A stretch of DNA of 64,000 nucleotides from Gammaproteobacteria bacterium (GTDB taxonomy: Bacteria > Pseudomonadota > Gammaproteobacteria > Berkiellales > Berkiellaceae): assembly GCA_016191245.1 (NCBI GenBank), contig JACPOY010000013.1, forward strand, positions 99,991 to 163,990. Reading direction: 5' to 3'. Within the stretch, counting starts at the first letter, position 1. Every line of letters begins with the position of its first letter. A program made the translations under genes and the position numbers. Shown here piece after piece: positions 1 to 8,390 of this stretch. The notes under the pieces are model-generated. The model searched no databases, was not told where the DNA came from, and saw only the letters and a program-made list of their open reading frames with translations.

Positions 1-360
1 TTATTAAACAAGAGGGATACAGATAAGCGTCCTTTTAATGAAATCCTACAATATTTTGCTATGGAGCGCTTTTTATATCGGTTATCAAAATCGCCATACG
101 CCGATAAATTTATTCTAAAAGGTGCTCTAATGCTTAGGGTGTGGGAATCATCTCAATACCGCCCAACAAAGGATATCGATATGTTAGGGAAAACCAGCAA
201 TGAAATAGAATCTATTATCCAGCAAATTAGGGATATGATCACTACTTCTGTTGAACCCGATGGCATTATCTTCGATGATCAATCCATTAAAGCAGAAAGA
301 ATTACTGAAGATGCAGATTATGAAGGGATCAGAATCTCAGAGATCCCCTCATTTCTTTAA
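1..360 (+). pseudogene. AbiEii-type nucleotidyltransferase toxin, truncated
   Basis: The reading frame is already open at base 1 and continues through the ATG at 61, so the gene starts outside the window. The protein reads FILKGALMLRVW then RPTKDIDMLG, the nucleotidyltransferase core of the AbiEii/AbiGii toxin family, which in type IV toxin-antitoxin or abortive-infection systems modifies nucleic acid targets. The match ends after DADYEGIRI near 342. Full-length members run on for well over 100 residues, but here a stop follows at 358-360 and transposase sequence begins soon after. I read it as a toxin gene broken by an insertion; no antitoxin gene is visible. Confidence 0.72.
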
Positions 361-431
361 ATAATCATTAATAAAAACAATCAGTTAAAAAATTTGAAAA
401 ATTAGCATTATGAGATCAAAATATTGACTCT

Positions 432-1064
432 TTGCAAAATGAAGAAATAATTAATAATATTTTTGAGAATTCAATGCACGTAAAACGCCAAGAATCATTA
501 GCAAATGCAGTGCTTGGTGTTATTAGCAGTGCCTCTTTGATAGTTCATCGTATAGGCATAGGTTTAGCAAATTCTAAAAAATTGTTTGGGAAGCACGCAA
601 TAAAACAAGTAGATCGATTATTGAGCAATTCTAAGCTGCAGTTGCCAGACTGTTTTCAGAAGACAGTTCCCTATATTATTGGTGCCCGTAAAGAAATTGT
701 TGTTGTGATGGACTGGACTGATTTTGACGCGGATAAACAAGCAACGTTACAGATTAGCATGGTCACATCACATGGTAGAGCAACCCCTTTACTTTGGAAA
801 ACGATAGAGAAAAAAAATCTAAAAAATTAAATAAATGATTACGAGGATGAATTGCTATATGAATTTAAATCTGTACTGCCGGAAGGAGTAAAGGTCACTA
901 TTTTGGCGGATCGCGGTTTTGGTGATACAAAATTATACGATTTTCTAAAGCAAGATCTCGGTTTTGATTTTGTTATTCGTTTCCGTGGAAATATGTTTTT
1001 TAATTGCTTTTTCGAATTGCTAAAGGATCATAAAAATTTAGAAGAAATTTTATGGATTATTTAA
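432..1064 (+). pseudogene. IS4-family transposase remnant with in-frame stop
   Basis: Two pieces in the same frame read as one DDE transposase: VVVMDWTDFDADKQATL and HGRATPLLWKT before a TAA at 828-830, then NDYEDELLYEF, VTILADRGFGDTKLY and FVIRFRGNM after it. These are the conserved IS4-family catalytic surroundings (first D in DWTDFD, second D in LADRGFGD). The first piece opens with a TTG at 432. The C-terminal part with the catalytic Glu is missing: similarity stops near 1000 and the frame ends at 1064. With a nonsense codon and a lost end the element should be dead. No terminal inverted repeats could be assigned. Confidence 0.8.
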
Positions 1065-2383
1065 ATGAGGTGATATCTGAGCCTATGCATAAAAAAGTTT
1101 TTCAATTAGCTGGTCCCATCATTCTCGCCAATGTCACAGTCCCTTTACTTGGCGCAGTAGACATTGCGGTGGTAGGCCATATACCCGGCACACAATTTAT
1201 GGCTTCTGTGGGAATCGGCGCGACCATCTTTAGTGCCTTATATTTTGGCTTTGTCTTTCTTCGCATGGGTACCACCGGTTTAGTCGCTATCGCCAAGGGC
1301 AATCAAGATGATGCTGAATGCACAGCTTGGCTACTTAGAGCACTATTGCTAGCGGGTTTAATTGGCGTCATTTTATACGTCTTAAAAATTCCTATTGTCG
1401 ATCTTTGCCAGCAATTAATTGATCCACCTGAAAAATCAGCACCTTTGGTTGACGAATACTTTTTGGCACGCATCCTCTCAGCACCTGCAGCATTAGCCAA
1501 TTTTGCATTTTTGGGTTGGATGATAGGCATGCAAAAAGCAAAACAAGCATTATATGTGCAACTTGTTCTTAACATAACCAATATTGTTTTAGACATTTAC
1601 TTCGTTATGGGGTTAGGTTACGACGCGAAAGGGGTTGCCTATGCAACAGTTATTGCAGAATATGTTGGCCTTGTTTTTGCCCTTTTTTTGGTTCGTCATT
1701 ATTTGATTCATTACTTTGCGCATCGTAACTTTAGTGAACTTTTAAACACCAAGAAACTTATTACATTATGTAGCATTAATTTGAATATTTTTATTCGCTC
1801 ACTGTGTTTGCAAGTTGCATTTTTTTATTTTACCGCAAAAGGGGCACAATTTGGCGATACCATACTTGCAGTGAATGCGGTGTTAATGAACTTTCAGCTA
1901 TTTACGGCTTATGCCTTAGATGGTTTCGCCAATGCTGCTGAGGCTTTAACTGGTGAGTCAATTGGTAAGAAACATAAACGCTATTTCTACGATACGCTCA
2001 AATCAACGACTTTTTGGGCACTTTGCTTTGCCGGTATCTTCACATTAAGTTACGCCATTTTATGGCAACCTATCGTATACTTGCTGACTGATATTGAGGT
2101 TGTACGAGAAACGGTCTCTCATTATGTTACATGGGCCATTTTATTACCTTTAGTTTCAGTTTGGAGTTTTCAATTAGATGGCATTTTTACAGGCGCAACG
2201 GTCACCAGACCCATGCGCGATAGTATGATCGTTTCGCTCATTATCTTTATCTTACTCACAATATGGTTAACCCCAAACATGGGTAACCATGGGTTATGGT
2301 GTGCATTCTTTGGGTTTATGATTGTTAGAGCATTTACTTTGGGGGTGCAATGGCCCATGCTGGTGAAGAGATTTGATTTATAG
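1052..2383 (+). CDS. dinF: MATE family exporter, DinF type
   Basis: This is a 443-residue multidrug/toxin extrusion carrier of the inner membrane with about twelve hydrophobic segments. Such carriers expel organic cations or oxidised compounds using ion gradients. The match to DinF is strong along the whole length: NVTVPLLGAVDIAVVGH, FLRMGTTGL, AVNAVLMNFQLFTAYALDG and LDGIFTGATVTRPMRDSM all have near-copies in enterobacterial DinF. The chosen ATG lies inside the tail of the transposase remnant and has an AGAAG about 7 bases upstream. A second ATG at 1085 would give a start closer to that of E. coli DinF. It may now depend on a promoter in or before the insertion remnant. Confidence 0.9.
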   Translation: MDYLNEVISEPMHKKVFQLAGPIILANVTVPLLGAVDIAVVGHIPGTQFMASVGIGATIFSALYFGFVFLRMGTTGLVAIAKGNQDDAECTAWLLRALLLAGLIGVILYVLKIPIVDLCQQLIDPPEKSAPLVDEYFLARILSAPAALANFAFLGWMIGMQKAKQALYVQLVLNITNIVLDIYFVMGLGYDAKGVAYATVIAEYVGLVFALFLVRHYLIHYFAHRNFSELLNTKKLITLCSINLNIFIRSLCLQVAFFYFTAKGAQFGDTILAVNAVLMNFQLFTAYALDGFANAAEALTGESIGKKHKRYFYDTLKSTTFWALCFAGIFTLSYAILWQPIVYLLTDIEVVRETVSHYVTWAILLPLVSVWSFQLDGIFTGATVTRPMRDSMIVSLIIFILLTIWLTPNMGNHGLWCAFFGFMIVRAFTLGVQWPMLVKRFDL

Positions 2384-2387
2384 CCAT

Positions 2388-2435
2388 TTAATGGCGTCCC
2401 CAAGGGGATTCGAACCCCTGTTACCGCCGTGAAAG
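2388..2435 (-). repeat. Left attachment repeat (attL), 3' fragment of tRNA-Glu
   Basis: These 48 bases are identical to 13346-13393 and correspond, on the minus strand, to the tRNA-Glu sequence from the anticodon loop to the CCA end. Beyond 2435 the tRNA match stops, so this is not a functional tRNA gene. This is the expected scar of tyrosine-recombinase integration into a tRNA 3' end. Confidence 0.95.
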
Positions 2436-2474
2436 TCCTTTAAGCTTTACTCCCACGCACATCCACGAACATAA

Positions 2475-2566
2475 AAACCTATTGATAAATATAGGTTTCG
2501 TACGCTAGTATACACTCGGATCCGCGGAAGATCACGCATGTAAGTTTCACAAAGGTTACATACGCT
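2475..2566. promoter_or_regulatory. Left-end dyad and candidate integrase arm site
   Basis: The stretch between the attachment repeat and the KilA-N gene holds an 8-bp inverted repeat (AAACCTAT at 2475-2482, ATAGGTTT at 2491-2498). It also holds GTTACATACGCT at 2555-2566, a 12-mer repeated in the same orientation at 13283-13294 near the other end. Function as arm-type binding site or operator is inferred from position only. Confidence 0.35.
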
Positions 2567-2621
2567 TTAACTCTTCGGAAAATTGAAGTTAAACAGGAAT
2601 ATGAGAAGGAAGTTCCCTGCC

Positions 2622-3458
2622 ATGGCCACTAAAACAACTAAACCCGCAAAAATGACCGTTCAAGGCGTCGACATTAAAGTACTCAAAGCAAATGAGGATG
2701 ATTATATTTGTTTAACTGACATGGCAGGCAAGTTTGGAAGTGACGTCCTGATATACAACTGGATGCGTAACCGAAATACTGTTGAATTTTTAGGTATATG
2801 GGAGCAAATCCATAATCCAGACTTTAAAGGTCTCGAATTCGAGACCTTTAGAAAGGAAGCAGGTCTTAATAGCTTCTACCTCACTCCTAGGAAATGGATA
2901 GATGCCACTGGCGCAATGGGTATACAGTCCCGAGCAGGCAGAGGTGGCGGTACTTATGCTCACAGAGACCTAGCATTTGAGTTTGGTTCTTGGCTTAGTC
3001 CTGAATTCAAGCTTTACCTCATCAAGGAGTTCCAGCGCTTAAAAGAAGATGAAAGTCGAAGACTGTCGCTTGAGTGGAACCTCAACCGTACCCTTTCTAA
3101 GTTGAATTACCGCATCCATACGGATGCTATTAAAGATAACATCATTCCCAAATTAATCAGTAGCAAGCAAGCTAGTCTTATCTATGCCAATGAAGCTGAT
3201 GTGCTGAATGTCGCACTCTTTGGTTTAACCGCGAAACAATGGCGAGAAGCCAATCCAAATAAAGAAGGTAATTTGCGCGACTACGCTACTGTCGAACAAC
3301 TTTTAGTATTAGCAAACATTGAGTCAATGAATGCTGAATTTATTCGTATGGGATACCCTCAAGCGGATCGCTTAAAAAAACTCAACCAAATTGCAATTGC
3401 ACAGCTGAAATCAATTACTACCTATTCAGTCTCAATGCCAGAACTCACTCACGCATAA
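2622..3458 (+). CDS. KilA-N domain protein
   Basis: About 278 residues. The first half matches the KilA-N DNA-binding fold of phage and large DNA-virus proteins: DDYICLTDMAGKF, an NTVEFLGIWE segment, WIDATGAMGIQSRAGRGGGTYAHRDLAFEFGSWLSPEFKLYLIKEFQRL. The second half (NEADVLNVALFGLTAKQWR onward) is the usual tail of these proteins. The frame is open from a TTG at 2583, but the ATG at 2622 is preceded by AAGGAAG at good spacing, so I start there. It lies 10 bases before the integrase gene and probably shares its transcript; a role in phage or element antirepression or control of the integrase is plausible. The gene contains a 26-bp perfect palindrome at 2825-2850. Confidence 0.87.
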   Translation: MATKTTKPAKMTVQGVDIKVLKANEDDYICLTDMAGKFGSDVLIYNWMRNRNTVEFLGIWEQIHNPDFKGLEFETFRKEAGLNSFYLTPRKWIDATGAMGIQSRAGRGGGTYAHRDLAFEFGSWLSPEFKLYLIKEFQRLKEDESRRLSLEWNLNRTLSKLNYRIHTDAIKDNIIPKLISSKQASLIYANEADVLNVALFGLTAKQWREANPNKEGNLRDYATVEQLLVLANIESMNAEFIRMGYPQADRLKKLNQIAIAQLKSITTYSVSMPELTHA

Positions 3459-3468
3459 CGAGATTAAA

Positions 3469-4737
3469 ATGGCTAGACAAGTAAAAGATGCAAGGTTAGA
3501 AACTCGCCAATCAAGGTTAAGGCTTCCTCCCAATAAGGATCCTTATTGGCGATTGATTTGTTCTGGTTGCTACATTGGTTACCGTAAGGGCCCACAAGGT
3601 GGGTCTTGGTGGTTCCGCTTAATCAAACCGGGAACTAAGAGCTACAAGAGAATAGTAATTGGCAAAGCTGATGATGTTTTAGACTCTGATGGCGTCGAAA
3701 TTTTAAGCTTTAAAGAAGCTCAGCTTAAAACCCATGAACTAATTGAGACTTTGCTAAAAGATCATCCCAAATCAACAGTTAAGTATGCCATCGAGCATTA
3801 CTTGAAATGGTTTAAGGAAAATCGCAAATCAATTAATGAGACACAGGCTAGCATTAACGCTCATATCCTTCCCTACTTTGGTGATAAGCTAATATCTGAT
3901 CTAACCACTAAGGAAATTAAAGCCTGGCATCAAAAGCTAGCCTCATCTCCTGCTCGTAAACGCTCATCTAAATTTGGTCAGCAACAGTACCGCAATCATG
4001 CGGACTCCGATGATAAAAAGCGTTCAAGAAAGGCGACTGCCAATAGAACACTCTCTGTCTTTAAGGCCATTTTAAACAAAGCTTACCAAGATGAAGTGGT
4101 TGATGATGATCTTGCTTGGCGCAGGGTAAAACCATTTGAAAAGGTGGATGAGCCTAAGGTTCGCTTTTTGACGGAAGCTGAAGCCAAAAGACTAATCAAT
4201 GCTGCGAAGGCGGACCTAAGACAAATGATCCAAGCTGCTCTGTATACGGGTGCAAGATTCAATGAGCTTGCAAGCCTTAAGGTTTGCGATGTTCATTTGA
4301 ACGATAAACCATATATCTACATCCAACCTTCTAAAAATGGCAAAAGCAGATATGTGCCACTTAATGAGAGCGGCACTCAATTTTTCAAAAAAGCCATCAT
4401 AGGCAAGCTTGGCAATCATTTCGTATTTACCAAAAACAATAATATGCCTTGGGGGAAAAATCATCATGTTAGGCTTTTAAAAGAAGCCTGCACTAATGCC
4501 AGAATTGAGTCTACAGTTAGTTTTCACGAATTGCGACATACTTATGCTTCTTTGCTAGCACAAGCAGGAGCAGATCTACTTACTATCTCAAAATTGTTAG
4601 GGCATGCTGATACTAGAGTGACATCGAGACATTATGCGCATTTATGTGATAAGACGTTGGCAAATATAGTGAATGAAATGCTTCCATCATTCTCAATACA
4701 AGAAAAATATATAAATGTACTGCCTATATTAGCTTAA
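3469..4737 (+). CDS. int: Tyrosine recombinase / integrase
   Basis: A 422-residue site-specific recombinase of the phage integrase family that moves the element in and out of tRNA-Glu. A SAM-like core-binding domain (TVKYAIEHYLKWF to about residue 200) precedes the catalytic domain. Visible catalytic positions are the first Arg in YTGARFNEL, the HELRH box near residue 353, the GH of LLGHADT and the nucleophilic Tyr in SRHYAHL near residue 389. The N-terminal arm-binding region (residues 20-85) has the DUF4102-like pattern with GSWWFRLIKPGTKSYKRIVIG. All catalytic residues are present, so it should be active. It stands beside attL, on the side away from the intact tRNA. Confidence 0.95.
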   Translation: MARQVKDARLETRQSRLRLPPNKDPYWRLICSGCYIGYRKGPQGGSWWFRLIKPGTKSYKRIVIGKADDVLDSDGVEILSFKEAQLKTHELIETLLKDHPKSTVKYAIEHYLKWFKENRKSINETQASINAHILPYFGDKLISDLTTKEIKAWHQKLASSPARKRSSKFGQQQYRNHADSDDKKRSRKATANRTLSVFKAILNKAYQDEVVDDDLAWRRVKPFEKVDEPKVRFLTEAEAKRLINAAKADLRQMIQAALYTGARFNELASLKVCDVHLNDKPYIYIQPSKNGKSRYVPLNESGTQFFKKAIIGKLGNHFVFTKNNNMPWGKNHHVRLLKEACTNARIESTVSFHELRHTYASLLAQAGADLLTISKLLGHADTRVTSRHYAHLCDKTLANIVNEMLPSFSIQEKYINVLPILA

Positions 4738-4857
4738 GGGATTATCAAGGGATTTTAAGTCCATGTTCTACTCAAATGTACAAGTGCTAACCTTATAATG
4801 ATCAAAGACTTAGTTCAAGTGTAAGTACGCTGATTTGAGCATATTTGGGGGAATTAT

Positions 4858-4875
4858 TGCGCTCGTAGTGCGCTC
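4858..4875. repeat. Paired TGCGCTC direct repeat, copy 1
   Basis: TGCGCTC occurs at 4858-4864 and again at 4869-4875, an 11-bp period (one helical turn). The same pair with the same 11-bp period recurs at 12252-12269 before the replication operon. This copy lies in the 271-bp gap between the integrase and the lipoprotein gene; the rest of that gap is AT-rich with nothing else recognised. An operator for an element-encoded regulator is inferred. Confidence 0.4.
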
Positions 4876-5008
4876 GTTCATAAGTTATGATTGCTTCGAT
4901 AATTCATATAAAATTTTAACCTAGATAAATGTACAATCCTTAATTCTTAATATCTGCCGATTAGTAAAATTATGGCCTTAAATGCGTTGTTAGATACCCG
5001 GTTGGCAT

Positions 5009-5425
5009 ATGAAAGTAAATTACTTTTTTATTATATTTTTCATAATAAGTGGATGTGTAAATCATAGCTCATCTTTCATCCAAAAAAGTGCCCAGATCAG
5101 CAACAATGAAAATCACACAGCTCTTCCGCCACTTAATATTAAAGAAGCAGACATAAATCTTATCGCTAAAAGATCTTCTACTCATAAAGAGACCGTTCGT
5201 AAAGTTTTACATGCAGCAAGAACGAATAACGTTAATTTAATTGCTCATCCTAATGAAGAACAATTAAAAAAAATAGCAATCGAATCTTCTGTTAACAAAA
5301 ATCAAACATACCAAATTATCAATGAAGCACGTAAAATTTTAAAAAATGAAGATTTGTTGAATAATTCTGATAATAACTTAAATCGGGTTGGTACTGTAGG
5401 GCCAGGGCCCGGTATAAGAAGGTGA
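5009..5425 (+). CDS. Small lipoprotein with two helical repeats, cargo gene
   Basis: 138 residues with a signal peptide ending in a lipobox (IISGC, Cys16), so probably membrane-anchored lipoprotein. The mature part has two related segments: INLIAKRSSTHKETVRKVL at about 50-68 and LKKIAIESSVNKNQTYQII at about 84-103. They share an L-x-x-IA-x-x-SS-x-x-K-x-x-x-x-x-V/I pattern and look like short three-helix or HTH-like units. The C-terminus is glycine-rich (GTVGPGPGIRR). I do not recognise the family. It ends 6 bases before the next gene, so the two are probably co-expressed. Confidence 0.7.
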   Translation: MKVNYFFIIFFIISGCVNHSSSFIQKSAQISNNENHTALPPLNIKEADINLIAKRSSTHKETVRKVLHAARTNNVNLIAHPNEEQLKKIAIESSVNKNQTYQIINEARKILKNEDLLNNSDNNLNRVGTVGPGPGIRR

Positions 5426-5431
5426 TCGAAT

Positions 5432-5911
5432 ATGTCCGACGCATCACAAAAAACAAAGAATAAAGATGATACCACGGATCAAGCTCAAGGCTTAACTTTA
5501 CACGCGATATGGGATTCCCATCATAAAAGTACTGTTACTCTCTCAAAAATTTCAAGACAACTAGCTTTTGCAAGTGTAGCTGTTTGCTGGTTATTTAGAC
5601 AAAAAGACTCGACAATATTGTTACATGGACCTGTTTTATGGGCACTTATCTTTGCGTTAATTTATTTTTTGTTTGATCTTTTGCAATATATTAGTGCTGC
5701 ATACATTTACTACGCCATAGCAAACAACAAAGAAAATGAGCTAAATTCAAATGGGAAAAAGCTCGCACTAAATGAACCTTGTTATAAAGATAAAGAGGAT
5801 GACAAATTTCCATATTTGTTTTTGAAATTAAAAGTTTGTTCAATATTCATATCATATATCTTACTTTTCTACTATTACATAAATATGCTATTAGGCTGCA
5901 CAAACCAATAG
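5432..5911 (+). CDS. Small membrane protein, unknown, cargo gene
   Basis: 159 residues, no signal peptide. A hydrophilic head of about 40 residues is followed by hydrophobic segments near 44-60 (AFASVAVCWLF), 70-98 (WALIFALIYFLFDLLQYISA) and 134-155 (CSIFISYILLFYYYINMLL), with a charged loop between the last two. GGTGA before the ATG is a fair ribosome site. It follows the lipoprotein gene closely and the pair may work together at the envelope. Function is unknown. Confidence 0.7.
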   Translation: MSDASQKTKNKDDTTDQAQGLTLHAIWDSHHKSTVTLSKISRQLAFASVAVCWLFRQKDSTILLHGPVLWALIFALIYFLFDLLQYISAAYIYYAIANNKENELNSNGKKLALNEPCYKDKEDDKFPYLFLKLKVCSIFISYILLFYYYINMLLGCTNQ

Positions 5912-5956
5912 AACTGAATATTATTGATAAATAATTCAATTGCTAATCCCCCTTAG

Positions 5957-6196
5957 TCAGGAATGGGAAAGATTTTTTAATGGGGGGATAAGCTCACCGA
6001 CCTCAACTTTGAGGGTAAGAGCAATTTGAATTAAATTTTGGATAGAAATGTTTTGTTCACCCCTTTCAACTCTGCCCATATATGTTCTACCAAGCTGGGC
6101 TTCAGCCGCAAAAGCTTCTTGAGAATACCCTTTAGCTTTGCGAGCATCTCGTATTTTCTTGCCAATTTTTACTAGGTTAGGGTGCTTTTTCTCCAT
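5957..6196 (-). CDS. XRE-family HTH regulator
   Basis: 79 residues, essentially one lambda-repressor-like helix-turn-helix: IGKKIRDARKAKGYSQEAF, AEAQLGRTYMGRVERGEQN, ISIQNLIQIALTLKVEVGEL. Size and sequence resemble controller (C) proteins and other single-domain XRE regulators. The frame is open up to 6280, but the HTH family starts at the ATG at 6194-6196, which I use. It is transcribed away from the 6379 gene, and the region between carries two inverted repeats that it may bind to control itself and the cargo genes. Confidence 0.88.
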   Translation of the reverse strand: MEKKHPNLVKIGKKIRDARKAKGYSQEAFAAEAQLGRTYMGRVERGEQNISIQNLIQIALTLKVEVGELIPPLKNLSHS

Positions 6197-6295
6197 GAAA
6201 ATAGTTAAAAGGATCGCCCCTTCAGGCCACGCCCAATAAGTGGCCTTTTGCTTTGAAGAATGATATATTTGATTTGCCAATAAAAAGTAATAATT

Positions 6296-6350
6296 CTAAC
6301 TTCTAAAGAGGGAGTTAGTTTCTACAACTTTATTTGAACATATAAGTTGT
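6296..6350. promoter_or_regulatory. Two inverted repeats, candidate XRE operators
   Basis: CTAACT (6296-6301) pairs with AGTTAG (6313-6318), and ACAACTT (6324-6330) pairs with AAGTTGT (6344-6350). The dyad centres are 30 bp apart, in the divergent promoter region between the XRE gene and the 6379 gene. Binding by the XRE protein is inferred. Confidence 0.45.
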
Positions 6351-6378
6351 TAGGTTTTTATTTCGGAATGAGAAATGT

Positions 6379-7128
6379 ATGAAGTCGAAAATTGATTGCT
6401 TAGAAGACAAGATTTTTTTTAGATTTGTAAAGGTAATGTATTTATTTGCTTTAGGTTTGGTTGTTTTGATTGTGTTTTTTTTAGGAATGCAAGAAAAGCC
6501 ATATCAGACTATTAATACTCAAAAAAGTTACTTAATATGTCCTGATGGCCATGTAGAACATTTAAAAGATTTAGGCATATCTTTTTATGATGCGGAAAGA
6601 AATTACAACCATGCTCATAAAACAGGGGAACGAACTTGCTCGATTGAAAGTCAAAACAAAAAAGATTATATCAATGTAAAATTGCCCAATGACAAAATAT
6701 TAAATTTTCCTGAATCAATGAGCCAAGAGCAGATAACCGATGCTATTTGTTTAGCATTTCCAGAATATATAGATCAGATAAAAGATCCCAATATTCGTTC
6801 AGGGTTAAAAAAGCGGTTATTTTCATTACCCAGTCAATCAGAAATCACTAATTATTGGGCTACCCCTAAAGAAGAATATGAAGATAAGTTGAGTGAAATT
6901 GATTGGATTGCCGTCTACCCAACCTATTGGGTGAGCGAGAAACATGGAAGTTGGTTTAATGTTATAAAATTTTGGAGTTTTGGCTTATTAATCACTTTCT
7001 TAAGTCTAAATATTCTAAAACAATCAATACTCTATATAGCATATGGAAAAAAATTCAATCTCTTGTTAGTAAATAATATCTTTAAAATGTTGCGAAGACC
7101 TACGCATAATACATCTGATTTGAACTGA
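6379..7128 (+). CDS. Membrane protein of unknown function, cargo gene
   Basis: 249 residues with a hydrophobic segment near 16-36 (FVKVMYLFALGLVVLIVFFLG) and another near 194-214 (KFWSFGLLITFLSLNILKQ). A domain of about 150 residues lies between them, probably outside the cytoplasm, with Cys in YLICPDG, ERTCSIE and DAICLAF. I do not recognise the domain. Codon use is AT-rich like the neighbouring cargo. It follows the XRE regulator divergently and precedes another membrane gene in the same direction. Confidence 0.7.
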   Translation: MKSKIDCLEDKIFFRFVKVMYLFALGLVVLIVFFLGMQEKPYQTINTQKSYLICPDGHVEHLKDLGISFYDAERNYNHAHKTGERTCSIESQNKKDYINVKLPNDKILNFPESMSQEQITDAICLAFPEYIDQIKDPNIRSGLKKRLFSLPSQSEITNYWATPKEEYEDKLSEIDWIAVYPTYWVSEKHGSWFNVIKFWSFGLLITFLSLNILKQSILYIAYGKKFNLLLVNNIFKMLRRPTHNTSDLN

Positions 7129-7201
7129 TTTGAACTAATTTGCACCGCACATTTATCTATTAAGTAGGAATCTGTTTTTTGATTAATATGAAGTAAAAAA
7201 C

Positions 7202-8305
7202 ATGAATAACACACTTGTACGTGAATTATTAACTTTTCCAATCTATATCATAGCAATCGCAGTAATTCTGTCGATAATTAATTGGGCCAATAAGAAAGGT
7301 TATATATCTTACCTTAGAGATAGTATTTTATTTTCTTTAGCTGGCTTTGCAATTACTTTGTTAATCAAGCATTACGACTTATCATCAAAAGACTATGTAT
7401 TCTATATAATGGTTTTTTTATTTTGTTTAATATCATTTTTATACGCAAAAGAAATATTAAATGCTTTAATTCAAAATGGATTCACTACTAATAAAAAAAC
7501 TAACAACCGATGGGGAAAAATCTCCTTTAATGACGCGATTGCTGATGAATTAATGTCACTACGTTTTGATTTGCTTGAAATGAAAATAAAACAAGACAAT
7601 CTTGGATATGATAATATACCGACTGAATTTCTGAAATGCCTAAGAATGTACTCCCAATACCCTTACATAGGCGTTTGTGATTTATATAAAACTTCAGATA
7701 ATGAGCGGGGTGGGATGATTATCGATCTAAGTGAACACTATTGGTTTAGCGATTGCATTGATAATATTTTTTATAACACTTTTGATTCAGAAACCTTGCG
7801 CTTAATTAAATCAGAACGTAAGAATAAAATAAAAATAAATACGCTTCTGAAAGTACATATGTTCGAAAATGAGATTGGAGAAGTATACGCGCGAAATGCA
7901 AAAATAATAGATATAAAAAGACGAGAATGGCCTGGCAACATAACTTTGATCTTAGAAATAAGCATTTTAGACGAACTTGATTTTGATCATTATTGCCCAC
8001 CACTTCCAGATGAGGCAGAGAGGATCGAGAAAAGCAAAATCATTAGAAAAATTGATATTCATGGTTATCATCGACATGGTATTCGACTTTACCCTCAAGA
8101 TAATTCAACTTTTGAGAATTATTGGATAAGGGTACGTAAAGTGTTTTCTCTTGTTCTTTCATGGGGCATGAAAAATCCAATTAAATTTTCAGCTATAGGT
8201 ACAATTTGTTTTGTTGCCACTTCCTTAAACCCATTGCTATTCTTAGGCGCATATCTTGGCATAGCTATGATAATACCTTTATACATCAAAAGTACTAATT
8301 CATGA
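7202..8305 (+). CDS. Membrane protein of unknown function, cargo gene
   Basis: 367 residues. Three hydrophobic segments at the N-terminus (about 10-28, 40-57 and 65-85), a soluble middle of about 220 residues, and one or two hydrophobic segments at the end (about 325-362). The middle includes IADELMSLRFDLLEMKIKQ and a mixed alpha/beta region ending in KIDIHGYHRHGIRLYPQ. No catalytic motif is recognised. It is 73 bases after the 6379 gene in the same direction, so the two may be an operon. A role as an accessory (for example defence or competition) gene is speculation. Confidence 0.68.
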   Translation: MNNTLVRELLTFPIYIIAIAVILSIINWANKKGYISYLRDSILFSLAGFAITLLIKHYDLSSKDYVFYIMVFLFCLISFLYAKEILNALIQNGFTTNKKTNNRWGKISFNDAIADELMSLRFDLLEMKIKQDNLGYDNIPTEFLKCLRMYSQYPYIGVCDLYKTSDNERGGMIIDLSEHYWFSDCIDNIFYNTFDSETLRLIKSERKNKIKINTLLKVHMFENEIGEVYARNAKIIDIKRREWPGNITLILEISILDELDFDHYCPPLPDEAERIEKSKIIRKIDIHGYHRHGIRLYPQDNSTFENYWIRVRKVFSLVLSWGMKNPIKFSAIGTICFVATSLNPLLFLGAYLGIAMIIPLYIKSTNS

Positions 8306-8390
8306 TGGCATGATCGATGTAGCATTATGTGCACAGCTAAATGCACAAAATGGTAACTTTTTACAAATAAATGTCTCCTCTGGCTTATAC

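Noticed and set aside
2392..2435. Second tRNA-Glu gene
   Set aside because: Only the part from anticodon loop to CCA is present; the 5' half is missing, so it is an attachment scar.
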